Shown: piece after piece, positions 35,921-47,860 of the stretch | Layout: each line of letters starts with the position of its first letter | How positions within the stretch are numbered: the stretch's first letter is position 1 | NCBI GenBank assembly: GCA_914767715.1 | Contig: OU612071.1 | Location: 3,164,001 to 3,228,000, forward strand | Reading direction: 5' to 3' | Length of the DNA stretch: 64,000 bases | DNA from: Membranipora membranacea | Lineage: Eukaryota > Bryozoa > Gymnolaemata > Cheilostomatida > Membraniporidae | The notes under the pieces: model-generated | What the model was told of the DNA's origin: nothing | The model's input: only the letters and a program-made list of their open reading frames with translations | Database searches by the model: none | Program-made: the position numbers and the translations under genes

Positions 35921-36428
35921 GACAGTTTTCTGAGCTCTTATTTATGCCTCAATACGGAGTTGTCCTCTCTCCAGTTTGGTACTTTTAACCCACGCCGCAT
36001 AGGAAAAACCTGCTGAATGGGGGTTATCTTGAAAACCGCTTATGCTAGGATAAAAAAGAGTTTTGATTCAGAGGCTGCACCAGTGAAAACCCTGTGAGAC
36101 AGGGTTTCCAAATCATTGGAGGCTTGAATATTGATAAATCTTAATTTTAGTATCAAAACTCATGAAAAATTCTGCCATATGGTCCGCAAAACAGGCAGAA
36201 AATGCTATAAGTGACTATCAAAATACTAAAATCATTTCCCAAACTCTGTCCATATGAGTTTTCAATGCTGCAGATTCTGAAACAAAAATAATTTTTATTC
36301 TACTATGAGCGGTTATCAAAATAACCCTCTTTTCAACACGTTTTTCCTATGTGGCGTCGGTTAAAAGTACCAAACAGGTGAGAGGACAACTCCGAATTGG
36401 GGCCTAAATCGGAGCTCAGAAAACTGTC
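35921..36428. mobile_element. TA-type MITE, copy 2
   Basis: Same element as 23966-24453 with long inverted ends starting GACAGTTTTCTGAGCTC. The right end is followed by TA; the left is preceded by TG, so the target duplication is not intact. The interior carries the same AACCCTGTGAGACAGGGTTT small palindrome. Confidence 0.88.
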
Positions 36429-37088
36429 TATATTGTCCAGATTAATCAAAGCCAGTTCAATATAATTGAATTTCCCTCGGTTTATCCTTATAGTTAAAGC
36501 CTCAGCAATTGGTCCGAACCAACTCTTTGTAATAGTAATGCAACAAACTGTTCCCATTATATGAACTCTGTAGAGAGGGTCAGGGATGAGGGCAGGAGAT
36601 TCATACTCCGCTCCTGCTCTGCTTGTAAACAAGCAATCAGAGAGCCACGATGATTATTCAAGCAAGTGAATATAGAGATAGTAGATATTACACCATAAAA
36701 GGTAACTATGAACTAATAACTCGACTCAGGTAAGCTCCGTCCAACTTTGCTCCTTTCAATTTCCCTTCACATTGGCATAACAGGTTACAAGCATAATTTT
36801 GACAAGTAAAATGGGATGATTGCGGAAAATGACAATGACGATATTTAATCATTCCTGTACCTGTACCATATCATGGCAACAAAACTTTGTATTACAAGAT
36901 GTGGGTAGCTTGAGTTTTAAATGTACCTTCGTGAAGCTTTCTGCAGCTTCAGCGACATAACATGTTGCACTGTCATTGAAGGTGGAAGTTAGGTAAATCT
37001 CCAAATTGGTGAATATAATATATAACATAGATATATATTATATATATATGGACGTTCTCATTCAAATTATCAAACATCAAAAACAAAC
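36429..37088. other. Non-coding, nothing assigned
   Basis: Contains a short AT tract (TATATATTATATATATAT) near 37025-37048. No gene recognised. Confidence 0.45.
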
Positions 37089-37102
37089 ATCAACACAGTT
37101 AC

Positions 37103-37283
37103 TCATATGAGGATTATGTTATTTGTGGAGTCACCCAAAAAGCTGGCGGCTAGCAGAGAAGACAATCCACTGATAGCACTGTACTGACAAGATCTTACTT
37201 GAGCAGACATTTGTAACAGTGATTTGAGGTGAGCCTGCTTTATCATGGGATTGAGTTTATTTGTATCAGTTATTCTAAAACCC
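37103..37283 (-). CDS. Possible exon, open copy of 31589-31775
   Basis: After the acceptor-like GAAATTAG the frame reads GFRITDTNKLNPMIKQAHLK, SLLQMSAQVRSCQYSAISGL and SSLLAASFLGDSTNNIILI to a stop. Conservation of the frame, AG border and stop with the inverted copy at 31.6 kb suggests a real last exon of an unknown gene. No family recognised and no upstream exon found. Confidence 0.4.
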
Positions 37284-37449
37284 CTAATTTCAGATATAAC
37301 AAAGTGCATGATAAAAAAAAACCATTGTTTCCAAGGAAGACTGGTTGCTATCTTGCCCAATGAATGCACCTTACAGTGGCGTATATTAGCAATCCTTGAT
37401 TACAAGGAGCAAGCCAGGCTGCATAGCTCAGTGTGGGCTCGGGGATAAA

Positions 37450-37525
37450 CTTCTCGGTGAGAGTGGGGAAAAGGGGGAGGAGAAAAGAGAAAAAAGGGGA
37501 GGGGCAAAGGAAAGAAAGAGAATAA
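37450..37525 (+). repeat. Purine-rich tract
   Basis: About 75 bases of almost only A and G (GGGGAAAAGGGGGAGGAGAA and onward). Low-complexity DNA able to form a triplex-like structure. Confidence 0.7.
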
Positions 37526-39947
37526 GTTGTCTTCTCATTTTACGTGTCATGACAACTCCTGGGATATTTCATAGTTTTTTATAGATATACAGTAACACAT
37601 GTATAAGGGGAGGTATACAATGGGCAGTAGAAACGCCATTTCAATTCGCAGATGAGGATTTATTGTCTTATGAGTCATCTAAATAACTGACTTCTGATGG
37701 CTGGCAAAGAAATTCTCAGCATTGAATTATTTGACCAGGTCGTTAATGATTTGATAGTCGCCAATAAAGGTTAGCTACGGCCTGCAACACTGCTTGTTCA
37801 TCATATGAAATGAACTGAAGTAATCCTTTGTGTTAGATAGAAATGTCTATCTATGCAGCAACTTGATCAGCGATATAACAGAAACGGTATAGAGTTTTAT
37901 TTTGCCAAATATTTATCAACATCATGGGTACAAAGCCTATAAGATTGGTTATATTGTATTTTACAAGATAAAATTTTAGACAGATTATTTCTCAACATTA
38001 TAATTATAGCACCTCAATGATGACCTCAACAAAAAAACTAATACTATTATTCAGCCTGAAAAGTTGCTACTAGAACATGAGAGTCAAGTAAAAAAATAAT
38101 ACAACAGGAAATATCAAGCTCAGTGCTATGTTTGTGTACCGATCAGAAGTCATTCATATGCAAATCCTTAGTAGGTACTCATATAATATGTATGTTGACA
38201 TCATGTCGGCCTCACAATACCTCATTGCACGCTGGATGCAGAACTTGAGGCTACTATAAAGTTGGATGAGACTGCAGCTCAGCTCGTATGGCCGTACTAA
38301 TGTGACAAGATTTGTTGAGGTGTCTTTGCAGCAGGTGATGAGTTGGCAGCGTGCAGTCGACGTATAAGATGTGACAGTGTGATATTCTGAATCTGGTCAA
38401 CAAGACTCCCACTATACCTGCAAGAGGAGAATGTTTATATTATGCAAAAAGGGCAGTGTGAAAGTATCTGATCGAACAAAAGATATTTTTTTCTAATTTA
38501 TTACATCGGCAAAAGTATCTCTTGTCTGATCAGATGTGATCTTGTCAGGTTTGGTTGTTTTTGCGTGAGCTTTGCCATTTTACGTTGTAATAGCACATAT
38601 TATTTGATTCAGCTGATACTATGTTGCGGTCGCCTCAGTACATTGTTAGGATGAAAACTATTCAAAGTGTCTAAACATCAAGCTAGAGGAGTAAATATAT
38701 GTTTGAAATTAATTCAGCTAGATGAGTTAATGTTAGCTAGCACTTAATTCTAGCTAATTGAAGTAAGAGTATATTTAATGTAAATTGTAAATGTTAACGA
38801 GAATTAGATTTAGCTCATTCAAATAGCCGATGTGCGGAACGGCGAGCTTCTCCTACTCATCTAAGGTATGATGTAGTTCCTCAAATCAAACACTGCAATA
38901 AACATTGGGCCTACTTTGCTTTAAGAAAACAATGTACCATTTGCAAAGAGTTGATGTGTGTTCACGGGTCAGGTAATGGATAAGTAGTTGAGTTCTTAGT
39001 GGAAAACTGCCTAAGTGATCCCATCGTTCTTTGCATCATCAAAGAAACTAGATATAAACGGAAAGCACACACCAGCCGATTATTCAGTATATTGTCCTTC
39101 CGTTTGTACAACGCTAAATAAATCCATGACCTCTCTGCCCAAAATATTAAGCCACGTTTACACATGAGGTTGAAATGGTCAAATACTACTATGTCATAAG
39201 TATTGTTGTAACACAATTTTAGCGGAAAAGACTTAATAAGAAAGTTGGAGCATGGAAGAGAATAATAATTGCGTGCATCCACCTTGTCGCCAATAAGCCA
39301 TAATTTGCATATAATATTGATTATGTCATTGTCTCACGATCACATACAAGATGACATACCCATTACCTGTATTAGATGAGGCTTGTAACAACTAGGGTTA
39401 GGGTGTTATAATCTCAAGCCCATACGTGGCCATGTATGCCTGCTAGACATGTCACAAGACATAGGGCCTACTGTTACCAATTCCACTGACAAAAACACTG
39501 GTAATGCATATTATACATCTGATTAGGCTTAGGCTACTTATGCTTAGCGGAGGATACTTTCTTCTCTCCATCAGTCATTTCTGTATTGAACCATGTCTTC
39601 CTCTGAATAGCATTCGGGTCTTCAACTTAACTGCTGGCAGCCTTGTCCTAAAAAGTACATCCAGAAATATAGATTGTGTGTGTACCTACAAGATCATGCA
39701 ATGGAGATTTGAGCAAGAGAAAGACTACGTAAATACTCAACTGATCGCTGAATCAGGAGCTCTTTCAATGAGAATGAGCAAACTACGCTAGTCAATATGT
39801 CGCCATCACTTCGCCCTAATCCTTAACTGTCCCTCAGTTCCAAAGACAGGGCTAGTAACTGAGGTAACTCAGTCAGTCCACCAGCAAGGAATCAATCAAT
39901 CAATTATTGGAGATAGAAATTAAGCTACTACTAACCTAAGTAACCTG
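37526..39947. other. Non-coding, nothing certain
   Basis: Only the candidate exon at 38254-38417 drew attention. Other open frames lack support. Confidence 0.4.
38254..38417 (-). CDS. Possible last exon, weak
   Basis: The acceptor-like CCTCTTGCAG is followed by an open frame of 53 codons (IVGVLLTRFRISHCHILYVD ... TAIRAELQSHPTL) and TAG. The stretch is less AT-rich than its surroundings. No family, no partner exon. Confidence 0.2.
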
Positions 39948-39996
39948 TCTTGACAAGCTTGTCAAAGATTGACAAAGCTTGTCAAGACAAGGTACC
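39948..39996. repeat. Short AAGCTT hairpin repeat, near-perfect
   Basis: CCTGTCTTGACAAGCTTGTC ... GACAAAGCTTGTCAAGACA: arms of about 22 bp with a loop of a few bases. The most compact member of the family also seen at 1411, 15490 and 17672. Confidence 0.75.
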
Positions 39997-40432
39997 ACCT
40001 AAGCGGCCATCCACTCATCATCCAGCCCTTTAACTCCTTGCTAAGAGTTAGTGTAAGACTACTTACTAGCTAGTATCCAGTTGTAAAAAAATACTCACAT
40101 CATCATCTTTCTTTGGTTCAAAACTAACCAGACTTCTTCTCCTCAGGCCAGATGTTTTTTATACATGCTGTACCTGTCCAGTCTTCAACCCACTCATATG
40201 AGTAAAACGTACAGCTAAGCTTATTTTGCTTCATCATAAAAAGAGCATAAGGAATTTGTCCAGCGCTTGCTTGAACACTTTCAGTCTCTATTCTCCTGTC
40301 AAAACCACTCGGTTTGCTTCATAATAGTTGAGCAGCAAGGTAATTTGGAGGATAGTGAGGGATTTATGTAGTTTTCAATAACAATTCAACTTGAAATAAT
40401 ATTTAAATCATTTATAACTAAATATTTTAATG

Positions 40433-40573
40433 GAAATATTGAGAATTGAGAAAAAATAAAAATTGAGAAAATGCGAGTCAATGTATTGAAGGGATATATT
40501 TTCTCAATTTTGAGATAGTAGAGTTGTCCACTCTGGCAGGATTCTCAATTTTCTCAATTATTCTCAATTTTAG
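40433..40573. repeat. Imperfect palindrome built of TTCTCAATTTT words
   Basis: AATTGAGAA and its complement TTCTCAATT recur about eight times, in one orientation at the left and the other at the right, so the segment can fold. It looks like a small degenerate MITE. Confidence 0.6.
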
Positions 40574-40590
40574 GTGAAAGTATAGTGTAT

Positions 40591-40670
40591 CTCTGGGCGG
40601 CGTAGAGCATCTGCCTGATAATCATTGTTGATTAAGAATGTTGTGAGTTCGAATCCCAACAGTGACAGAT
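40591..40670 (+). mobile_element. tRNA-like SINE head
   Basis: GGCGGCGTAGAGCATCTGCC resembles a D-arm/box A and GTGAGTTCGAATCCCAAC is a good box B. No complete acceptor stem, and an oligo-T follows. Confidence 0.5.
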
Positions 40671-43600
40671 TTTTTTCAAATGGGTGCTTTATAACTTGAG
40701 CATTTTTACTTTTCCCAAGGGGGGATGTCTTATAAGTGAGGAATTACGGTACATACAGAGTTTGACTTTTGACCTTGAGCTGGACAAGCCAATCAAAAGC
40801 CTGGTGTATTGACACACCCACACCCTCCCCGCCACACCTACAGCGTGTAGATCGGGCTGCGGCCGATCATTATGGTCATCTCTAAAAAGTCAGTGAGTGA
40901 ATTTTTTTAGAATATACGCCCCAGGCACCTTAAGAATACTAAATTGCATGTTCCGGGTTTAAACAGACAGCTCAACAATCAATGATTGCTTGTTACAGCT
41001 TTTGACCATTTCACTTTTCCACTGAGAATCATAGGGACAGCACTTAATATAATGTTACTGGTCTGTTTTATCGTTTATCATGTTTGTATACATTTGGGAG
41101 CAATCATTTGGTCCCTACCAGTGAGAAGAAAAGTTGAGGATATTCCGTGATCAAATAATTCAATGTTACCATCGGCTAGTGCCGCCCATATTAAACTTGC
41201 TCACCAATTGTCAGTATAGAAAGACCAAATCAGATCAAAGTCAACACATTGGCTAATGAAACAACATTTGACTCACTCACCGAGTCTGGTTAGTCCACTA
41301 GAGCAATGGCTTTGATAAGTCCTAAACTGATAAGCTGGAGGGTGTGTCCTTTTCTGTTCCATAAGTAGGAGTATATTATCAATCTGATAATGTTAAATAG
41401 TGCAGAGTACTCTTACCATCGAGTTATACAGAGGTGTAGACTAGAAGTCTCTTACTTATATTTCAGCTCTCTGAGCTAAGTATGCAGCTTTTAACCCACG
41501 GCTGCAGTGAGCGTCAGCTGAATAATGAAGGCATTCGGATATGTTTAATACTAAGTACAGACAAAATTGTATGACATGTACACAAACTATTTAAATTTAC
41601 AGTATACAGTTGACCCCTATAATAAATGAGATATGATACAGGTATGAGCTTGGTGTGTGTGTGTAGATATGATCCGGTTACCTCCTTATAACAACACAAA
41701 TATAGAGTTTGTTTATCCGTTGCTAAGCATTCTATATTTGTTGTCCTACAGAGCTGCTGTTATAATATTGACAGAGTACACAAGTTAGCTTTGCTGAATT
41801 ATGACACACTGTTATTTATCCTTTGCATAGCTCATTCAAAGTGTATATAGGAGTGCTAGGTAGATTAAGTTTGCTTATCCTAAATTGAACAAACCTTTAA
41901 GAAGTTTGTGCACTCGGACAAGATGCTGATTTCGCTCTAAGCGGCAACAACCCAGTGATATGATTTGTTCTTAATATTAGAATAAGAAAAAGGATTCCAT
42001 ATTCATCAGGGCAAAAAATTACAAAACAAAAATGTACTTTGAGATAAGGTTGTGATTCCTTGATGTAATTAACGTAAATGGCTTTAGGAGGGAGATATCC
42101 CACTACTATGTCAGGACAGACAACTACTCAACATATACACAGCCCTGTAAATTTTTTGTTTCAGCAGAAAGAATTTTCCTGAGTTCAGCTGAATGATAAC
42201 TTAATTCAAGCACGTTAGTCCCATCCTAGGAAAGTGAGACATTTAACACAAACTGCAGAAACAGTACTTAATTTGTGTCAGACTATCATCTGGCCACTTT
42301 TATTCAGCTAAAGCATGTATAGAATATAGAATATGTTATTGATAATATAAAATGAACTATAGTAAGTTCGAGTAAGGTATAAAACAAAGGATGACATTCA
42401 TATACATAATAACAAGAGATGAAATACACATTCACAAACCAGTACTCCCTCGCTGCAGCTATTATATATCTTTATTACCACTCGTCTATGAGAAAACCTT
42501 GAAGGCCTACTATTCATATAACGATAGGCAGTGAAGGACAATTTTTCTCTGGTAGTAGTTTGTTAGTGCTGAACATCTGTGTAAGAGGCGTGAAAACATT
42601 TAGTCCAGTTTTCTAGTCATCATCTGAAAAAGCACAGGCTATGATTAACGAATGTATAAATGAGTATCTTGAGGTGGCTAGCTGTGATGATGCAGCTTAG
42701 TGACGTATGATTATATGCGTTTTTGTCATTATCAGATATAACACGTACTTTGTCTCAGACAAACAAAAGATACTGATAGACCACCTAAAATATTCATATT
42801 ATTACATTTTTTTTATCCTCGTACATAAAGAATGTTATACAAATGTCACTTCATCACCTCTGTCATCAACTATACTATGATTTTATTGTGTACTAACTAT
42901 TTAACTAAAACTAACAGAGTTACAAAGATTTAATGTATTAATCTGTAAAAATAATCAGTGCGTTTAGTCTCGTCCGCTAGCAAACACGAAGTGCCGATGA
43001 GCAGGCTAAAGTAACACTTGTGAGAGCAATGATTCATAGGAAGTTAATTACAGTCAAGGCATTAATTGTTATCGACAAATGATTATTATAAAAGACAAGA
43101 CATAAGAATTTGAATGCATGAACAATAAGCTTCGTAGGTAATATATAAAGCAGTGATCAAAGACTGAAATTCCCCACACCACACTTACGTACATTCGATA
43201 TCATCTTGTATACATGCATATTGATGGCAGAACGTAATACAATACAATTACGATTACAAATACAATTAGAACTTTCTGTATTTGTTCCTGCGTCATTGTT
43301 AGAATAGGATGAAGTTTTCTACACATGATCTCCCTCAAGTGGTGAAATGTCTGCAAACAGAAAGTGGTTTTATGTTGTAAAATTTATCACAGGGTAGAGA
43401 GAACTCAAACATCTTCTGTGAGGCTACAAAATAATATATACCATACCATGCATTAACTTTTACTCTTTTTGTGTATATGCATAGTAAAACCTTATACAGG
43501 GCACTTGAACACTTTCCATGACACTTCATGAAAAATTATTATTCAAATCATAGACTAGATGCAGCTTACCATTATATGATAAGCCATTGCTTTGCTTATA

Positions 43601-43799
43601 ATTTAAAAGGCACTAATTGTGAATGCTTTAGGAATTCTCTCTCATTGTCTTGAAATAACGCCGTACAGGATGTATATAAATTCACATTTTAACCCAAAAC
43701 TTAGTTTAATTTTTTTTTATTTATAAGCTAGCTTGTGAGAATATATTTTTGTTACTGAGACCCATGACATCTCCTCATGATTAGATGTTATCCACCCAC
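40671..43799. other. Non-coding; possible MITE fragment near 41.5 kb
   Basis: At 41460-41520 CTCTGAGCTAAGTATGCAGC, TTTTAACCCACGGCTGC and CTGAATAATG recall one end of the TA-type MITE but diverge. The last exon of TPR copy 3 should lie below 43800 but I could not find it. Confidence 0.4.
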
Positions 43800-46700
43800 C
43801 TTTACTGCAGTGCTGACTGATATAGTTAGCTAACCTCCTCTTCTTCTCACTAAGACGTTCCTCTATCTCTCTTGCTTTTTCCTCTAGAGCTTATGCTGGT
43901 TTATCTTGTCCAAGAGCTCTCAGAACCTTTCCTCTTTCTGTTACAAGAGCAGAAAATTCCTCATTACATGCTGCTTTCCCAAAAGCCTTCTCCATAAAAA
44001 CTTGTGCTTCTCCAAGTGAATCATCTGCCTTGGTAAAGTCTCCATTCTCTTTCTCTACTCCAGCAATAGCCACAAGAACTCGAGCAGCATTCAGATTTGA
44101 CTGATTCGCACGATACACACGCAATGAAGCTGAATAATGCTCAGTTGCTATCCCCTTGTCCTCACCGCTGCACTTAGCCAGATCACCTCGTGTCTTCTCT
44201 AGTCTTCAATAGTCAATGTGATTCCGCTGATTTGGATGAGCTTCGTCAAGCGTGCTCTTGGCTGCAAGATACCACTGATCAGTAGATTCTCTAACATCAT
44301 CTGATGCCTCAACCTCACAGTCAAACATGATACTGTCAAACAGTATATCCTCTGGTAGCTGCTCTGTCTCAGGTGCTGGCTGGCTGCTGACACACAGCTC
44401 CCCTCGAGTCAGCACGATCTCGCACATGAGATCCCTCACTCGCCCATCAGCTGGTGAAAGCCTCGTGCTGATGTTAGAAGCTGCGTTGAGAAATCTCTGA
44501 TGTTTGAATATTCTTCCAAGATCGGTGAGGATTGCAACTTTTGTTTCGCCGTCAACATTTTTTTCGATAACCACTTTCAGGCCTAATGATCGCGACTTGG
44601 TGAAGTAGAGCTTGGAAATATCTTTCCTGCCACAAAGATCGAGAATTCCCCCGATAATAAAGACGCAGTGTGCCATTTCTCTAGTAGGATTGTTTATATA
44701 CTCAAGTCTGTCTTCAAAACTCATCTCATCAAATCCTGCAATCAAACTGTCATCTCTGCTCTTCCCATCTGATGCTGTATAAATGATGAACTCCTTCAAC
44801 ACTTTGAACAGCATCTGTAGAGGTGCCAATCTGTTCGGATCCAGCAGCATAAGCAGTTTGGCCGATTCAAACTGAATGAGAGCTCGTTTGTCTCCTCTTC
44901 TGGTGGCTCATTGCCAGTCAGACTGTTCTCTGCTAACTCATACATTCTCATTGCCTCACTCAGATTCCCCATCCCTTCATTACACTTTCTGATACCTCTG
45001 TAGACTTCAGTTCTTTTTACCTCATGCTTCTTCATCTTCAGTTTGTCATCACTTACTTGTTGATACAGCCCCAGGGCCTGTTTGTAGCTCTTTAACTTGA
45101 GATGAGAATGTGCCAGAATGCAGCAAATATTAGGATCATCAGTAGCTGTACCAAATCGAACGACTGCATCCCATTGGCCGGAATAGAAATGTGCAAGAGA
45201 AGAGCTGTCAGGATTTTTATTGACATCTGTCTGAATTATCTGCTTTATATCTTCTGCTGTTGAGAGGTTGCTCAGAGTAGAAAAGTGGACCGCATACCTA
45301 GGATACTTTTGCTTAGGATGTGAAATTCCTCTCTCGCCATTCTCCAGAGTTTGCGACCAGTAAACACAAGTCTTTTCCCCACTTCGTATCCAGCGGGTAC
45401 CACATCCCATCCATTTTCTCTTTCCTCAGAAGTATCTGTGGTAAACTCATCATTTTTAGAATCCATGAATATGTAGCATCTCAGTCGTGAATATTATGCG
45501 TAACCCGGGAGATGCTGCAGTGAGTGTTGAAAGACCTTTTGGACTCAAACAGTGAGTTTTTCCAGCTCTCTAATACCTTCCAAGAGTCTCGTTTGGAAGT
45601 GCATCTGATGATTAAGGTATCTAGCAGGACAAGTGAGGGGAATCTATACAGCAAAGTCTTGGCATTCAATGTGAACCCGGTCGAATAATCATCAAGCCCG
45701 GGCTGAAATTTTTACCGTTTTATATCACTGAGCAGCATCTTTAAGCTCACACTCAGTCAGTCAGAGTTCATTTTCCTGTCTATAGACTTTCTCTCTGACT
45801 CAAAATCTGAGAGCAATACTTCTTTTTTGTTGTGAGTGTATAGTAGAGTCATGAACTTTAGCAGAGCAGAAGTGTCCCCTTTTATTGCTTCAGTGGGATC
45901 AGGACCTTCGGATGTAGCCTTGTATACTTTAATCAGTTCACCAGGAGTGGAAAGGAACTGATTGGGGTGGTCAGAATTCCCTGTTGGGACATTACCTGAT
46001 GATTTTGTTATCCTATCGATTTGGTAGCCATGATCCCTTCCATCAACATGCCATCCTGACAGTTCTTCAGTGTCTAGTGAGCTCAGCTTTGTTTCCCTGA
46101 GGGCACCAATATAGAAATATGTCAAGACTGTCAGCCGCTCAAAATATTCAGCATGATGAGCTTTCTGAATCAGAAACAGGTATTCTTTATCAGAATAAGG
46201 TGTAGCCTCGCCTCTACCTAGTGACCCAACCAAACCGCAGAGAATGTACATGGAGGTGTGGCCTTAATACTCTCTAGAGATTTCTCAACAACTAGAGCAG
46301 CAAATTCCTCCATCGTCTCATTAGACTATTTCACGAGTTGTTCCATTTCTTGGATTTGAACACGCGGTGTCTTCCTTTCCAATCCCATTATCTTATAATT
46401 TAGCTCACTTCTAATTGAGAAGAGTCTGTCATGTAGAGCTTCAACGTTCTTGTAGAAGAACTCAGCATTTAAGTTATCGTCAAAAAAAGTCTGGAGTGCT
46501 GCCCAGGCTTTCCTGTTCCATGGATCATCCAGTGATGAACTGAATCTCACTGCAGCTGATTTATATAGGGTGAATGCCTGTAACATAAATAATGATGATA
46601 TTTCATTTAGTTTTTAAGCAATCCAGAGAAATTTTACAATGATGGAATGGATTGATACGAACTCATTAATTTGTTGATACTAATCAAAGTGAAGAGCTTC

Positions 46701-47258
46701 AAATCTCCTTCGTCTCTTCTGTCTGTCAGTAAGAGTGTGTGAGTGTGAGAAGAAGCTAAGTGTTAATGCTACCACCAACAATCAGTATAACACCAAACGC
46801 ATCAATATCACCGTTGTTCATTCAAATTTCTAATTCATGATAGTGTTCCATTCATGACATCACACTCAGAACACAAAGATTTTACCAACTTCGGGGCCAT
46901 AGTCATTGGGACATTTCATATATATTTATATCTCGTGAAACTATAATTGGTTGAGAAACGTTGTAAAAAATGTTGTTTCATATCATTTCAAATATAGGGT
47001 GGCGCTTAAAGAGCTTAAACCAATCACATCAAAATTCTCCTTTCAAAATCAGCAGTGTGTGCATGGATAAATAATAAAGCTTAGATGTGAGTTCAGTGGT
47101 GAGAAACTTACCCTAAGAGCATGCTGCCACTGATGATAAATCTTTGACTTGAACTCGTAAATCCCAGCCAGAGCACTCAGATGAGACTGCTGCGATTCAA
47201 AATCCCTGATTCCGCTATGCATGTAGCTTTCCTGCAATAAGCTCTTTCTCCTCTGTAT
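43800..47258 (-). pseudogene. NTase-TPR gene copy 3, heavily mutated
   Basis: The linker exon 47258-47112 (ends HALR|GTAAGT) and large exon 46577-43800 (ends AGTAAAG|GTGGGT) match copy 2 at both borders. Damage seen: no ATG at the linker exon start; TAG near 46327 (...QLVK stop); a one-base loss just before the NTase motif near 46230, although GSLGRGEATPYSDKEYLF itself is kept; stops near 45757, 45712, 44206 and 43891; further frame changes near 45490, 45290 and 44880. No ankyrin exon is found upstream and no C-terminal exon downstream. It keeps the Ser codon of the GS motif that copy 2 has lost. Confidence 0.92.
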
Positions 47259-47464
47259 CTTTAATTAAAAGGTATCGATCAAAATCTTTTTTCTCTTTTT
47301 GTTTGCAACAGTTATATCGCTAACTGACGAGAACTGACTGAGAACGAATTTGAATCATAGTTTGTTAAAGATTGCAAAACTAAAAAACTATGAAAAACAG
47401 AAATTTTTTATTTCATTTGAGAGATCAATACTGTTATAAATATTAGTTTTTCGGTTACCATTTT

Positions 47465-47860
47465 CATAGGGCTGCTGCAGTTCCTGACTTTGGTCTTGGT
47501 GTGGGTGGGGGTTGGGGGGTGGGTGGGAAGGATGGAAGCTCTATTTGCTTTGCAGTTTTCAGTTTTTAAGCAAACATGATTTTTAACTATTCAAGTTTTT
47601 CACAATTCCCATACTACGAGCTATTACCGATAGGGGAGAAGAGAAGACAACCATATCGCCTACTCTGCACACATTTGAGTTGTCTTCTCTTCTCCCCTAC
47701 CGGTTATAGTTTGTAGTATGGGAATTGTGAAAAACTTGAATAGTTAAAAATCATGTTTACTTAAAAACTGAAAACTGCAAAGCAAATAGAGCTTCCATCC
47801 TTCCCATCCCCACCCCCCAACCACACCAAGCCCAAAATCAGGAACTGCGGCAGTCCTATG
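47465..47860. mobile_element. Foldback element with nearly perfect ~185-bp arms
   Basis: The left end CATAGGGCTGCTGCAGTTCC and right end GGAACTGCGGCAGTCCTATG are complementary, and the match continues almost unbroken to a central loop of about 30 nt near 47655-47685. Few differences mean a young copy. A transcript would form a long hairpin. The left arm has a G-run block at 47499-47527. CATTTT occurs near both ends and may be a blurred target duplication. Confidence 0.9.
47499..47527 (+). other. G-quadruplex-type motif
   Basis: Runs GGG-TG-GGGG... separated by one or two T give five closely spaced G-tracts of three or more. The matching C-rich strand in the right arm is less regular. Confidence 0.7.

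Noticed and set aside
41460-41520. Third copy of the TA-type MITE
   Set aside because: Only about 50 bp with partial similarity to one end and no second end found. Left as a possible fragment.
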